A DNA stretch of 64,000 bases from F1-120-MAGs118 sp013360535 (GTDB lineage: Bacteria > Planctomycetota > UBA1135 > GCA-002686595), in the NCBI GenBank assembly GCA_026647215.1, contig JAPKHC010000003.1:62001-126000 (forward strand), read 5' to 3'. The notes below the pieces were generated by a model. It was not told where the DNA came from. It was given only the letters and a program-made list of their open reading frames with translations, and ran no database searches. The position numbers and the translations under genes are program-made. Shown here one piece after another: positions 1 to 7,720 of the stretch. How positions within the stretch are numbered: the stretch's first letter is position 1; each line of letters begins with the position of its first letter.

Positions 1-11
1 GGAATTGACGG

Positions 12-192
12 TCTCGACGTCCGGCGCCGCCAGGCGACGGCGCGACAAGCATCCTGAGAGCTCGTATCTTCATTTTTTCACGAGCTCTCAGAGAACGTGA
101 AGAAATTCACGTTCTCGACGTCCGGCGCCGCCAGGCGACGGCGCAACCAGCATCCTGAGAGCTCGTATCCTCATTTCTTCACGAGCTCTCAG
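12..192. repeat. Tandem repeat of an 80-nt hairpin-bearing unit
   Basis: Two copies (12-91 and 113-192, offset 101 nt) differ at only 4 of 80 positions. Each copy holds a GC-rich stem (GCGCCG/CGGCGC) and a 12-bp perfect stem CTGAGAGCTCGT/ACGAGCTCTCAG with a 14-nt AT-richer loop (54-91 and 155-192). A third hairpin (91-100 with 107-116) joins the copies. The last stem overlaps the stop codon (189-191) of the minus-strand ATPase gene, so the array forms that gene's 3' end. The repeat may continue to the left of the window. Role unknown: mRNA 3'-end structure or a REP-like element are both possible. Confidence 0.85.
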
Positions 193-1070
193 CGCAGCGC
201 GCGCAAGGCTCGTTCGTAGAACGGTGTCACGCTGCGAGACGTGTCGATGCGGTTCCAGCGCGCGACTTCGGCGAGTGCGCGCGCGGACCAGGATCCGGGG
301 TTGTGCAGGCAGACCGGCGTGCGCGCGTCGACGCTGGCGGTCACGGCGGAATCGGCGGGCACGATCCCGATGTGCTCGGGCTGCGTCCCGAGGAAGCGCC
401 GGCTCGCGTCGCGGAAGCGCTGCCACGCGGCGTCGGCGGTGGCCGTGTCGGGCACGCGGTTGAAGACCATGCCGACGTGCAGCTCGGGATTGACCATGCG
501 CGCGCGCTTGTAGAGCGCGTAGGCATCCGAGAGCGCGGTGATCTCGTGGTTGGTGACGACGATCAGCGTCGTCGCCGCGGCGAGGTGCGCGAGCGTCGCG
601 TAGCCGATGCCCGCGCCGTGGTCGATCAGGATCAGGTCGAACTGGTCCTCGAGCGGACGCAGCGCGCGGAACAGGCGCTCGAGCTCACGCCGCGTCGGAT
701 TCGCGAGGCCGTGGCGCCCGACGCCGCCCGAGAGCAACTTGAGCCCGTGCGGGCCTTCGACGATCGCCTGCGCGGGACTGACTTGCCCTTCGGCGACGTG
801 GCCGAGGTCGTACTGCGGCGCGAGGCCGAGCAGCAGGTGGTCGTTGGCGAGTCCCGCGTCGAAGTCGACGAGCAGCACGCGCTCGCCCTTCTGCGCGCGC
901 AGCACCGCGAGGTTGGTGGAGAGGACGCTCTTGCCGGTGCCGCCCTTGCCGCTCGCGATCCCGACCACGCGCGCCGTCGACGCGGGGTTCTCCCGCATGC
1001 GGCGCTCGGTGTCGAGGACCTTCTTCAGCGGATTGCGACGCAGCAGGCTCAGGGGGGAGATGTCGATCAT
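189..1070 (-). CDS. MinD/ParA-family P-loop ATPase
   Basis: A 293-aa cytoplasmic ATPase of the SIMIBI MinD/ParA/FlhG group. The deviant Walker A motif KGGTGKS lies at residues 42-48, the switch I region DFDAGLAND at about 69-77, and the Walker B-like LILIDHGAGIG at about 146-156 (the usual DTGAG has His for Thr). The C-terminal part carries the conserved VFNRVPD segment. The short basic N-terminus before the P-loop and the DAGLAN motif resemble FlhG/YlxH or MinD. No flagellar or min genes are nearby, so its cargo (flagella, division plane, other) cannot be decided. It lies 67 nt downstream of pyruvate kinase on the same strand. Its stop codon is inside a strong hairpin. The start is ATG at 1070. 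Confidence 0.85.
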   Translation of the reverse strand: MIDISPLSLLRRNPLKKVLDTERRMRENPASTARVVGIASGKGGTGKSVLSTNLAVLRAQKGERVLLVDFDAGLANDHLLLGLAPQYDLGHVAEGQVSPAQAIVEGPHGLKLLSGGVGRHGLANPTRRELERLFRALRPLEDQFDLILIDHGAGIGYATLAHLAAATTLIVVTNHEITALSDAYALYKRARMVNPELHVGMVFNRVPDTATADAAWQRFRDASRRFLGTQPEHIGIVPADSAVTASVDARTPVCLHNPGSWSARALAEVARWNRIDTSRSVTPFYERALRALR

Positions 1071-1137
1071 CGCTGGTCAAGGAATCTGCAGATCCGCAAG
1101 GCCAAGGTCAACGATCTTGTCTCCACCCAAAGCGGGA

Positions 1138-2598
1138 TCAGTGCATGCGCGTCGGCTCGCCGATGCGGTGGAGCTTCATCACGTTGGTCGAGCGCGACAC
1201 CCCCGGCGGCACGCCGGCGACGAAGATCACCTCCTCGCCGTGCAGGCAGATGCGCCGCTCGACGAGCAGGTTCTGCGCCTCGTGCAGCATGTCCTCGAGG
1301 CTCGTCTCGCGCTCGCACAGGATCGGCCGGACATGGCTCAGGATCGTCATCGCCTGCAAGGTCCGCTCGTTGGGCGTCATCGCGATGATCTCGGCGTTGA
1401 CGCGGTAGCGCGAGAGCAGGCGCACCGTGTTGCCGCTCTCGGTGAAGCAGATGATCTTGTGGATCGCGAGCGCCTCCGCCGCCTGCGCCGCCGCCAGCGC
1501 CGTCGCGTTCGAGAAAGTCGGCTCGTTCTGGCGGAAACCGGCGCGCGGCAGGTCGTGGTAGCGCTGGCTGGTCTCGACCGCCTTCGCGATGCGCCCCATG
1601 GCCTCGACCGCCTCGACGGGGTACTCGCCGACGGCGGTTTCCGCCGAGAGCATCACCGCATCGGAGCCGTCGAGCACCGCGTTGGCGACGTCGGTGACCT
1701 CGGCGCGCGTCGGGCGCGAGGCGTGCACCATCGATTCGAGCATCTCGGTCGCCGTGATCACGAACTTGCCGGACTTGAGCGCCTCGGTGATCAGGCTCTT
1801 CTGGACGAGCGGCAAGGCTTCGAGCGCCGTTTCGACGCCGAGGTCGCCGCGCGCGACCATGATGCCGTCGGTCGCCTCGAGGATGCCCTTCAGGTTGTCG
1901 AGCGCGGTGCGGCGCTCGATCTTGGCGACGAGGATCATCTTCGGCGCGAGATCGCGGATGCGCTCGAGATCCTCGGCACGCGACACGAACGAGATGCCGA
2001 GGAAGTCGACGCCGAGGTCCTGCGCGAGCTCGATGTGCTTGCGGTCCTGCGGCGTCGGCAGCTCCTGCGACAGGTAGGAATCGGGCAGGTGGACGCCCTT
2101 GCGGTCGGAGATCGGCCCCGGCCGGCGCACGCTGGCGCGCACGTCCTCGCCCTCGAGCGCCTGCGTCACGAGCTCGACCGCGCCGTCGGCGAGCAGCACC
2201 CGGTCGCCGGGCTTGAGCGCGCCGCGGAAGCCGGGGAAGTTGAAGGGCAAACGATCCGGGTCGTCGGACTGCGACCCCTCGAACAGGCGCACTTCCTGTC
2301 CGCGCTCCAGCCGGCGCTCGCCCGCGGCGAGCTTGCCCAGGCGCATCTTGGGGCCCTGGATGTCGGCGAGGATGCCGATCGGGACGCCGGTGAAGCGGGC
2401 CGCCGTGCGGACCTTCTCGACGCGCCGACGGTGGTCCTCCTCGACGCCGTGGCTGAAGTTGATGCGCGCGACCGCGAGGCCGGCCTCGATCAGCTGGACG
2501 ATGCGGTCCTCGGAGGCGGGCCCGATCGTGGCGACGATCTTGGTGCTGGGCCGCGAGACGGAGTTCGAACCGAACGACGCGTTGTCTGGCGTGGGCAT
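1138..2598 (-). CDS. pyk: Pyruvate kinase
   Basis: Converts phosphoenolpyruvate and ADP to pyruvate and ATP, the last step of glycolysis, in the cytoplasm. The open frame extends further upstream, but the ATG at 2598 gives 486 aa, the usual family length, and starts just before the conserved KIVATIGPAS. Visible signatures: RINFSHG, the substrate-loop segment DIQGPKMRLG, the catalytic-lysine signature ILVAKIERRTALDNL, MVARGDLGVE (metal and phosphate binding) and TATEMLESM. The B domain is present and the C-terminal allosteric domain is complete. A TAGGAT hexamer lies 10 nt before the ATG and no clear Shine-Dalgarno site is seen. The next gene downstream is the MinD-like ATPase. Confidence 0.97.
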   Translation of the reverse strand: MPTPDNASFGSNSVSRPSTKIVATIGPASEDRIVQLIEAGLAVARINFSHGVEEDHRRRVEKVRTAARFTGVPIGILADIQGPKMRLGKLAAGERRLERGQEVRLFEGSQSDDPDRLPFNFPGFRGALKPGDRVLLADGAVELVTQALEGEDVRASVRRPGPISDRKGVHLPDSYLSQELPTPQDRKHIELAQDLGVDFLGISFVSRAEDLERIRDLAPKMILVAKIERRTALDNLKGILEATDGIMVARGDLGVETALEALPLVQKSLITEALKSGKFVITATEMLESMVHASRPTRAEVTDVANAVLDGSDAVMLSAETAVGEYPVEAVEAMGRIAKAVETSQRYHDLPRAGFRQNEPTFSNATALAAAQAAEALAIHKIICFTESGNTVRLLSRYRVNAEIIAMTPNERTLQAMTILSHVRPILCERETSLEDMLHEAQNLLVERRICLHGEEVIFVAGVPPGVSRSTNVMKLHRIGEPTRMH

Positions 2599-2608
2599 AA
2601 GCGCCCAG

Positions 2609-2614
2609 ATCCTA
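2609..2614 (-). promoter_or_regulatory. Candidate -10 element (TAGGAT) of pyk
   Basis: TAGGAT ends 10 nt upstream of the chosen pyk start. It belongs to a recurrent TAnnnT pattern before starts in this window. No convincing -35 is visible. Confidence 0.35.
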
Positions 2615-3032
2615 CGGTTCGGGCTCGCGCGGTTCGAATTTCGAGGAGCAGGAGCGCGGCCGGGCGACGGCGGCTGGGTGCTTCGCCCCGAAAGAACCCC
2701 GCCGACCGGCACCTGAGAGCTGCCGGCCGGCGAGTGTGGCCGGCTCCCCTCGCCGTCCCGAGGCCGCGCCGCACCGGGGATCGGGCAGCACGACACCAGC
2801 GGGGGCGCCGGTTCAGGTTCTCGGACGAAGGCCGAGCGCTCCAGGTTCGGCGCCGCGGCCAAGTTCTCGTGGGGAACGTGCGAACGGGCAGGTCAGGCCA
2901 GGATCAGGAATTTCCAAAAGTCCCGACACAGGACTGCCGCCTTGCCGGGGCCGCGCTAACCTCTCGCTTGCGGACCGGAGCTCGCACTCTCCGCCCGACC
3001 GGCCTTCCCCCCAAGGACCGGTCCCCTGCACC
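2615..3032. other. Intergenic region between pyk and a short ORF
   Basis: About 420 bases without a convincing gene. The stretch 2710-2750 contains GCCGGCC/GGCCGGC self-complementary segments that could fold. A TAACCT hexamer sits at 2957-2962, upstream of the short membrane ORF at 3033. Nothing else was recognised. Confidence 0.4.
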
Positions 3033-3137
3033 ATGAAGGCTGACACCTCGCCGCGCACCTCGGGTACCTCTCCCCTGCTGGTCTCGCTGACCGTCCTTTT
3101 CGTCGTGGGCATCCTGCTCGCCATGATCGCGCTTTGA
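3033..3137 (+). CDS. Possible 34-aa single-pass membrane peptide
   Basis: A short frame starting ATG at 3033 encodes a polar N-terminus rich in Ser/Thr/Pro, then about 20 hydrophobic residues (LLVSLTVLFVVGILLAMIAL) running to the stop. An AAGGA stretch at 3013-3017 is rather far from the start. It sits alone between pyk (minus) and the exported Met-rich protein (plus). The profile fits a small transmembrane peptide, but a frame this short can occur by chance. Function unknown. Confidence 0.35.
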   Translation: MKADTSPRTSGTSPLLVSLTVLFVVGILLAMIAL

Positions 3138-3457
3138 GCTGAGCTCGCCGCGGAGGCTCCGCTTCCCGCCCGCTTGCGCTCGCGCCGGGGGTGGAGCTAA
3201 ACCTAGCCGCGCCAGAGTGCGGCCCCGGGCGTGCGAAATCCGCCCAGACGCCGATCCTGCCGCCCCGTTCCACCCCCTCGAACCGCTCCGGCACCCCTGC
3301 CGGTGGCCCCAGGCTGGCGACGGACGGACCGCCCGGTGCTGGCCCGGAAGTTGAATACGCCACCCCACTGACCGGCCGATCCTCCCCCCTCTGCGGGCGG
3401 GAGCGGCTCTCTCCAGCCCCGCGCGACCGTCACCCACGGCCGACTCACTTCACCGCC
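3138..3457. other. Intergenic leader region, no gene seen
   Basis: About 320 GC-rich bases upstream of the exported Met-rich protein. Frames here continue in phase into the gene, but their composition (Pro/Arg/Gly) is unlike coding sequence. No promoter, riboswitch or repeat could be assigned. Confidence 0.4.
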
Positions 3458-4522
3458 ATGAACTGCACCCGCACGCTCGTCCTCGCGGCCCTCGCCGCCC
3501 CGCTCCTCTGCTCCTCGATCGCCCCGGGCGACTCGCCGGCCTACCGCCCGGCGTCCGGAACCAAGCTGAGCCGCAGCTGGGTCGTCAAGCAGGACATGAC
3601 GCTCGACGAGATGAACATGACCATGAACGGTCAGCCCCTGCCCATGGACCTGCAGATGGACATGGACATGACCAACGAGACCAAGATCGACGTCTCCGAC
3701 ACGATCGTGAGCTTCGCCGACGGCCGCCCGAGCGAGCTGCGCCGCTCCTACGACAGCCTCGGCAGCGCCTCGAGCTTCAACGTCGAGATGCCCCAGATGC
3801 CCGAAGGTGGCATGGAGCAGTCGACCACGGGCTCGAGCAAGCTCCAGGGCAAGACCGTCCAGTTCAAGTGGGACGCCGAGAAGGGCGAGTACGCCAAGGC
3901 CTACCACGAGAGCGAAGGCGAAGCCGACCTGCTCGAAGGCATCGAGCTCGACATGGACCTCGCCGGCCTGCTCCCCAAGGAGGCCGTCGAAGCCGGCGCG
4001 ACGTGGGACATCGACGTCAAGGAACTGCGCGCCCTGCTGATGCCGGGCGGCGACGTCGGCATCCGCCCCGAGGACAAGGGTGAAGAGGGCGCCGGCATGC
4101 CGGGCATGGACGGCATGGGCGACCTCAAGGACCTGGTCGGCGACCTGCTCGAAGGCTCGGCCAAGGCCGAGTACATCGGCATCCAGGACATCGAAGGCGG
4201 CAAGTTCGCCGTGATCAAGCTCAAGATCGACATCGAGAGCTCCAACGACCTCTCCGACAAGATCGAGGAGATGGCGGGTGCGATCGCCGGCGCCGAGATG
4301 GACGTCGAGCACATGGACCTCGAGTTCGCGCTCGAAGCCGAAGGCACGCTCCTGTGGGACGTCGCTTCGGGCCACGTCCGCAAGCTCGACCTGACCGGCA
4401 AGTCGACCATGAAGATGGACATCGGCATGTCGATCGACGCCCAGGGCCAGTCGATGAAGATCGAGCAGCAGATGGCGATGTCGGGCACGATGTCGATCGC
4501 GCTCGACGTCACGCGCGACTGA
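3458..4522 (+). CDS. Exported Met-rich acidic protein, function unknown
   Basis: The ATG at 3458 gives 354 aa beginning with a clear Sec signal peptide (MNCTRTLVLAALAAPLLCSS). The mature part is acidic and strikingly methionine-rich, with clusters such as MNMTMNGQPLPMDLQMDMDM, GMPGMDGMGDL and a C-terminal MKMDIGMSIDAQGQSMKIEQ. Its beta-rich pattern of alternating hydrophobic residues resembles exported planctomycete proteins of the DUF6263 kind, but I cannot confirm the family. Periplasmic or surface location is likely. Met clusters can bind Cu(I), which is only a suggestion here. It is 29 nt upstream of the secreted metallopeptidase gene on the same strand. Confidence 0.8.
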   Translation: MNCTRTLVLAALAAPLLCSSIAPGDSPAYRPASGTKLSRSWVVKQDMTLDEMNMTMNGQPLPMDLQMDMDMTNETKIDVSDTIVSFADGRPSELRRSYDSLGSASSFNVEMPQMPEGGMEQSTTGSSKLQGKTVQFKWDAEKGEYAKAYHESEGEADLLEGIELDMDLAGLLPKEAVEAGATWDIDVKELRALLMPGGDVGIRPEDKGEEGAGMPGMDGMGDLKDLVGDLLEGSAKAEYIGIQDIEGGKFAVIKLKIDIESSNDLSDKIEEMAGAIAGAEMDVEHMDLEFALEAEGTLLWDVASGHVRKLDLTGKSTMKMDIGMSIDAQGQSMKIEQQMAMSGTMSIALDVTRD

Positions 4523-4539
4523 TTCACGCTCGAACCGGC

Positions 4540-4545
4540 TAGGAT
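4540..4545 (+). promoter_or_regulatory. Candidate -10 element (TAGGAT), near-leaderless
   Basis: TAGGAT is followed by only 6 nt (CCCTGC) before the ATG at 4552, so transcription would start at or next to the start codon. Confidence 0.4.
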
Positions 4546-4551
4546 CCCTGC

Positions 4552-7041
4552 ATGCGTATCGCCGAGAAGCTCCGTTGGGGGTTCGGCGCGGTAACGCTGG
4601 CGGTGCTCGCACTCGGTGCGGGTACCGCCGGCGACGCTTTGAGCACCGCGCGCGAGCTTGCGAAGTCGAACAAGTGGGACGAGGTCGTCACGACCGTCGA
4701 GGAGCACCTGCGCGACAACGCGCCCTCGCCGCAGCTCGATGACCTGTACGGCACCGCGCTGTTCCAGCTCGGCCGCAAGGACGAGGCCGCGCACTACCTC
4801 GAGCGCGCCTACTCGACCTGGCCGGAGGGCGACAAGGAAGCGACCAAGGTGCGCAAGCGCCTGATGGACGCCGACCCGCTGTTCGGGCGCCGCGAGAGCC
4901 TGATGAAGAAGGCCGCGAAGGACCTGCTCGACAGCGCCAAGGCACTCGAGGCGAGCGGCCAGAAGGTGCGCGCGATGGAGCTCCTGCAGCGCGTGCAGCC
5001 GCTCGCGCGCGGCCCGGACCTCGCCGGCATCAAGGAGCTGATCGGCAAGATCCGTTCGTCGACCACCGCCGTCGACCTGACCGCCACCGCCGGCAAGCGC
5101 CCGGCCGAGGGCTGGCCCGAGATCACCGTCGAGAGCAAGCGCTACGTGATGCGCGCGCACCTCGAGCCGTCGGTCGCCGAGCTGCTCGGCCACACGATGG
5201 ACGAGATCTTCGAGTACTACGTGAAGATCTACTTCGACGGCAACACGGCCTACCTCGACCCGCGCAAGGCGACGATCGTGATCCACCCCGATCAAGCCGA
5301 CCTGCGCAAGGGCTGGACGCAGGACGACGGCGCGCCGGAGGGCTGGTGGTCGCCGATGGATTGGGAGGTGCACGCCTACGACACGCGCCCCAACACCGGC
5401 CGCCTCGACTGGATGCTCGAGACGCTCTTCCACGAGGCGAGCCACCAGTTCATGACGATGCTCGCGCGCGGCGGCCTGACGCCCGCGTGGCTCAACGAAG
5501 GCACGTCGAGTTTCTTCGAAGGCGCGAGCGCGATGGCCGACGGCACCGTGCTGTGGCCCGACGCCGCACGCGAACGCCTGCGGCACCTCTACGCGATGCT
5601 CACGATCAAGAGCGACGGCAACGGCCGCATCCCGTCGTTCCTGGACGTGATCACGTTCTACAAGCCGGGCTCGTACCCGGGCGAGTATTACCCGTGGGGC
5701 TGGGGCCTCGTTTACTACCTCCAGCAGTACGAGGATCCGGCGACGCTCGAGTACCCCTATCGCGCGCTGTACATGAAGTACCGCGACGAGGTGGTGCGCA
5801 AGGGCGGCGAGCCCAAGGCGGCCTTCGAGCGTGTGCTCGTCGGCGCCGGCACGCCGCGTGGGCACCAGACGCTCGAGGACTTCGAGCGCGACTGGCGCCA
5901 GTGGATCGTCGAGACGATCTACCCGATGCACTTCGGCTCGAGCCGGCGCGAGCTGCGCATGGCCGAGGTCGAGCGTTACATCAAGGCTGCCAAGATCGCG
6001 GCCGCGGAAGTCGCGGCGAAGAAGACGCCCAAGGTGCCGGAGGCGGAGCTCTTGCTGCGCGCGCTCGGGCACCTCGACTACGTGCGCACGAAGATCGACG
6101 ACACGAAGAAGCCCCGGCCGGAGATCCTGCTGATGCAGGCCGAGCTGTTCGAGAAGGTCGGGCAAGGCGGCGCGGCGGCGACGATCCTCGAGGATCTGGT
6201 CGAGCTCGCGGAGAGCGGCGACTGGTCCGAGGGCGAGTCCCAGGTCGAGGCGCTCAACAAGCGCATCGCCAAGCTCGACAAGAAGAACGCGGCGCTGATC
6301 GGCGCCCGCCAGCGCTCGCGCAACCTCGCGCGCACGGCGGACAAGCTCGTCACCGAGTACCTCGCGGAAACGCTCAACTATCGCCTCCGCGCCTACACGC
6401 TCGCGTCGGCGGCCGCGCTGGCCTTCGACGACAGCGGCCTCGGCGAGAAGGCGAACGAACTCAAGGACGTCGCGCGCGACTCGGGCACGCTCAAGGGCGC
6501 GGCGACGGCGCTCACGGGCCCCAAGGAAAGCTGGAAGACGATCTTCACGAACCTCGAGAGCAAGTTCGAGGCGAGTGCGGAGAAGCTCGAGCTCGTCGGC
6601 GTGCGCCCCGTCGGCCGCATCTGCGTCGCGGTGCCGCTCAAGGGCGAGTACGAGGTGCGCGCCAAGCTCACGCGCGTCGGACCGATCGAGACGGGCGCGC
6701 AGCACGGCCTCGTCGTCACCGGCACGCCGGACGGCAGCTGGGCCATCGTCGCGATCGACCACGAGGGCAAGCTGACGCTCAAGCGCCTCGTGTACGACGG
6801 CTCCGGCGTCACCGAGACGACCGTGATTTCTGTCAAGCTCGCCACGCCGCCCCCGCCCGACGTTCCGTTCGAGATGAGCGCGCGCGTCACCGACGACGGC
6901 TCGATCGACGTCACGATCGCTGGCGACGGCCCCTATCCGTTCCGCATGCCGATCGAGCGCGCCGCAACGTCCTTCGCCGGCGCCTACGTCAAGAACGGCT
7001 CCATCACGATGGAAGCCGCTGTCGTCGAGCAGGCGCCCTGA
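4552..7041 (+). CDS. Secreted gluzincin-type metallopeptidase with TPR-like N-terminus
   Basis: An 829-aa exported protein with an N-terminal signal peptide (VTLAVLALGAGTAGDA). Residues about 35-200 look like helical TPR-type repeats. A zinc-peptidase core follows: HEASH at residues 294-298 (an HExxH motif) and WLNEGTSSFFEG with the third ligand Glu316, the arrangement of the DUF1570/peptidase-MA family common in planctomycetes. Residues about 450-640 are helical and charged, and the C-terminal 200 residues are beta-rich. Probably acts in the periplasm; the substrate is unknown. It has a near-leaderless TAGGAT element and stands between the Met-rich protein and the DUF309 gene. Confidence 0.8.
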   Translation: MRIAEKLRWGFGAVTLAVLALGAGTAGDALSTARELAKSNKWDEVVTTVEEHLRDNAPSPQLDDLYGTALFQLGRKDEAAHYLERAYSTWPEGDKEATKVRKRLMDADPLFGRRESLMKKAAKDLLDSAKALEASGQKVRAMELLQRVQPLARGPDLAGIKELIGKIRSSTTAVDLTATAGKRPAEGWPEITVESKRYVMRAHLEPSVAELLGHTMDEIFEYYVKIYFDGNTAYLDPRKATIVIHPDQADLRKGWTQDDGAPEGWWSPMDWEVHAYDTRPNTGRLDWMLETLFHEASHQFMTMLARGGLTPAWLNEGTSSFFEGASAMADGTVLWPDAARERLRHLYAMLTIKSDGNGRIPSFLDVITFYKPGSYPGEYYPWGWGLVYYLQQYEDPATLEYPYRALYMKYRDEVVRKGGEPKAAFERVLVGAGTPRGHQTLEDFERDWRQWIVETIYPMHFGSSRRELRMAEVERYIKAAKIAAAEVAAKKTPKVPEAELLLRALGHLDYVRTKIDDTKKPRPEILLMQAELFEKVGQGGAAATILEDLVELAESGDWSEGESQVEALNKRIAKLDKKNAALIGARQRSRNLARTADKLVTEYLAETLNYRLRAYTLASAAALAFDDSGLGEKANELKDVARDSGTLKGAATALTGPKESWKTIFTNLESKFEASAEKLELVGVRPVGRICVAVPLKGEYEVRAKLTRVGPIETGAQHGLVVTGTPDGSWAIVAIDHEGKLTLKRLVYDGSGVTETTVISVKLATPPPPDVPFEMSARVTDDGSIDVTIAGDGPYPFRMPIERAATSFAGAYVKNGSITMEAAVVEQAP

Positions 7042-7058
7042 GCGAACTCGGCCGGAAG

Positions 7059-7574
7059 ATGACCGACGACGCGGGAACGTTGCGCTACGCGCCCGAGCGC
7101 GCGTTCCCGCCCTACGCCTACCTGCCCGGCCGCGACCCGCACCCGACCGGCGACCCACGCGGCCACAGCTACACGGGCCAGCGCGAGCCGCCCGCCGCGT
7201 ACTTCGCATCCGCGCACTGGTCCGACAACGAGGACTACCTCTTCGGCGTCGACCTCTACAACGCTGGCTTCTTCTGGGAAGCCCACGAAGTCTGGGAAGG
7301 CCTCTGGCACTCCGCCAAGCACGACCCGCTGCAGGCCGACTTCCTCCAGTCGCTCATTCAGTGCTCCGCCGCCTGCCTCAAGATCCCGATGGGCCAGCCC
7401 GCCGGCCTCGCCAAGCTCTCGACGAACGCCCTCGCGCGCCTCGAGCGCATCTCGCGCGAATCCAAGGGCGCCTTCATGGGCCTCGACCTCGCCGACTTCC
7501 TCCCGCGCTTCCGCTCCTTCGCCTCCTCCTCACCCACCTCCCCCGACTCCCGCCCTCGCCTCGTGCTGGAGTGA
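7059..7574 (+). CDS. DUF309 family protein
   Basis: The ATG at 7059 gives 171 aa. The central segment LYNAGFFWEAHEVWEGLW followed by DFLQSLIQCSAACLK is the hallmark of the DUF309 helical family, in which a conserved acidic/His patch (EAHEVWE) lies on a four-helix fold. The N-terminal ~55 residues are proline-rich and variable, and the C-terminus is Ser/Pro-rich. Cytoplasmic, function unknown. It starts 18 nt after the metallopeptidase stop and could be co-transcribed with it. Confidence 0.8.
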   Translation: MTDDAGTLRYAPERAFPPYAYLPGRDPHPTGDPRGHSYTGQREPPAAYFASAHWSDNEDYLFGVDLYNAGFFWEAHEVWEGLWHSAKHDPLQADFLQSLIQCSAACLKIPMGQPAGLAKLSTNALARLERISRESKGAFMGLDLADFLPRFRSFASSSPTSPDSRPRLVLE

Positions 7575-7720
7575 GCGAAGCACTCGCTGGTCTGCCGGAC
7601 GGGCGCAGAACTCGTGTTGCGGTTTTGGACGCTTGCGGCGACGATGGCCTCCCGCTCACTACCGACGCCACGCCAGACGGTAGCTCCCGCCTCGGGGTTC
7701 CGACCCCACACTGGAATCCC

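Noticed and set aside
11..192. CRISPR array
   Set aside because: Only two units; each is an internally structured 80-nt repeat without unique spacers, and no cas genes are present.
189..1070. Naming the ATPase FlhG or MinD
   Set aside because: No flagellar or division genes nearby, and the motifs do not decide between the subfamilies.
3901..7209. A 1102-codon minus-strand frame
   Set aside because: It lies antisense to the Met-rich protein and the metallopeptidase, both of which have signal peptides and motifs. No domain is visible in it.
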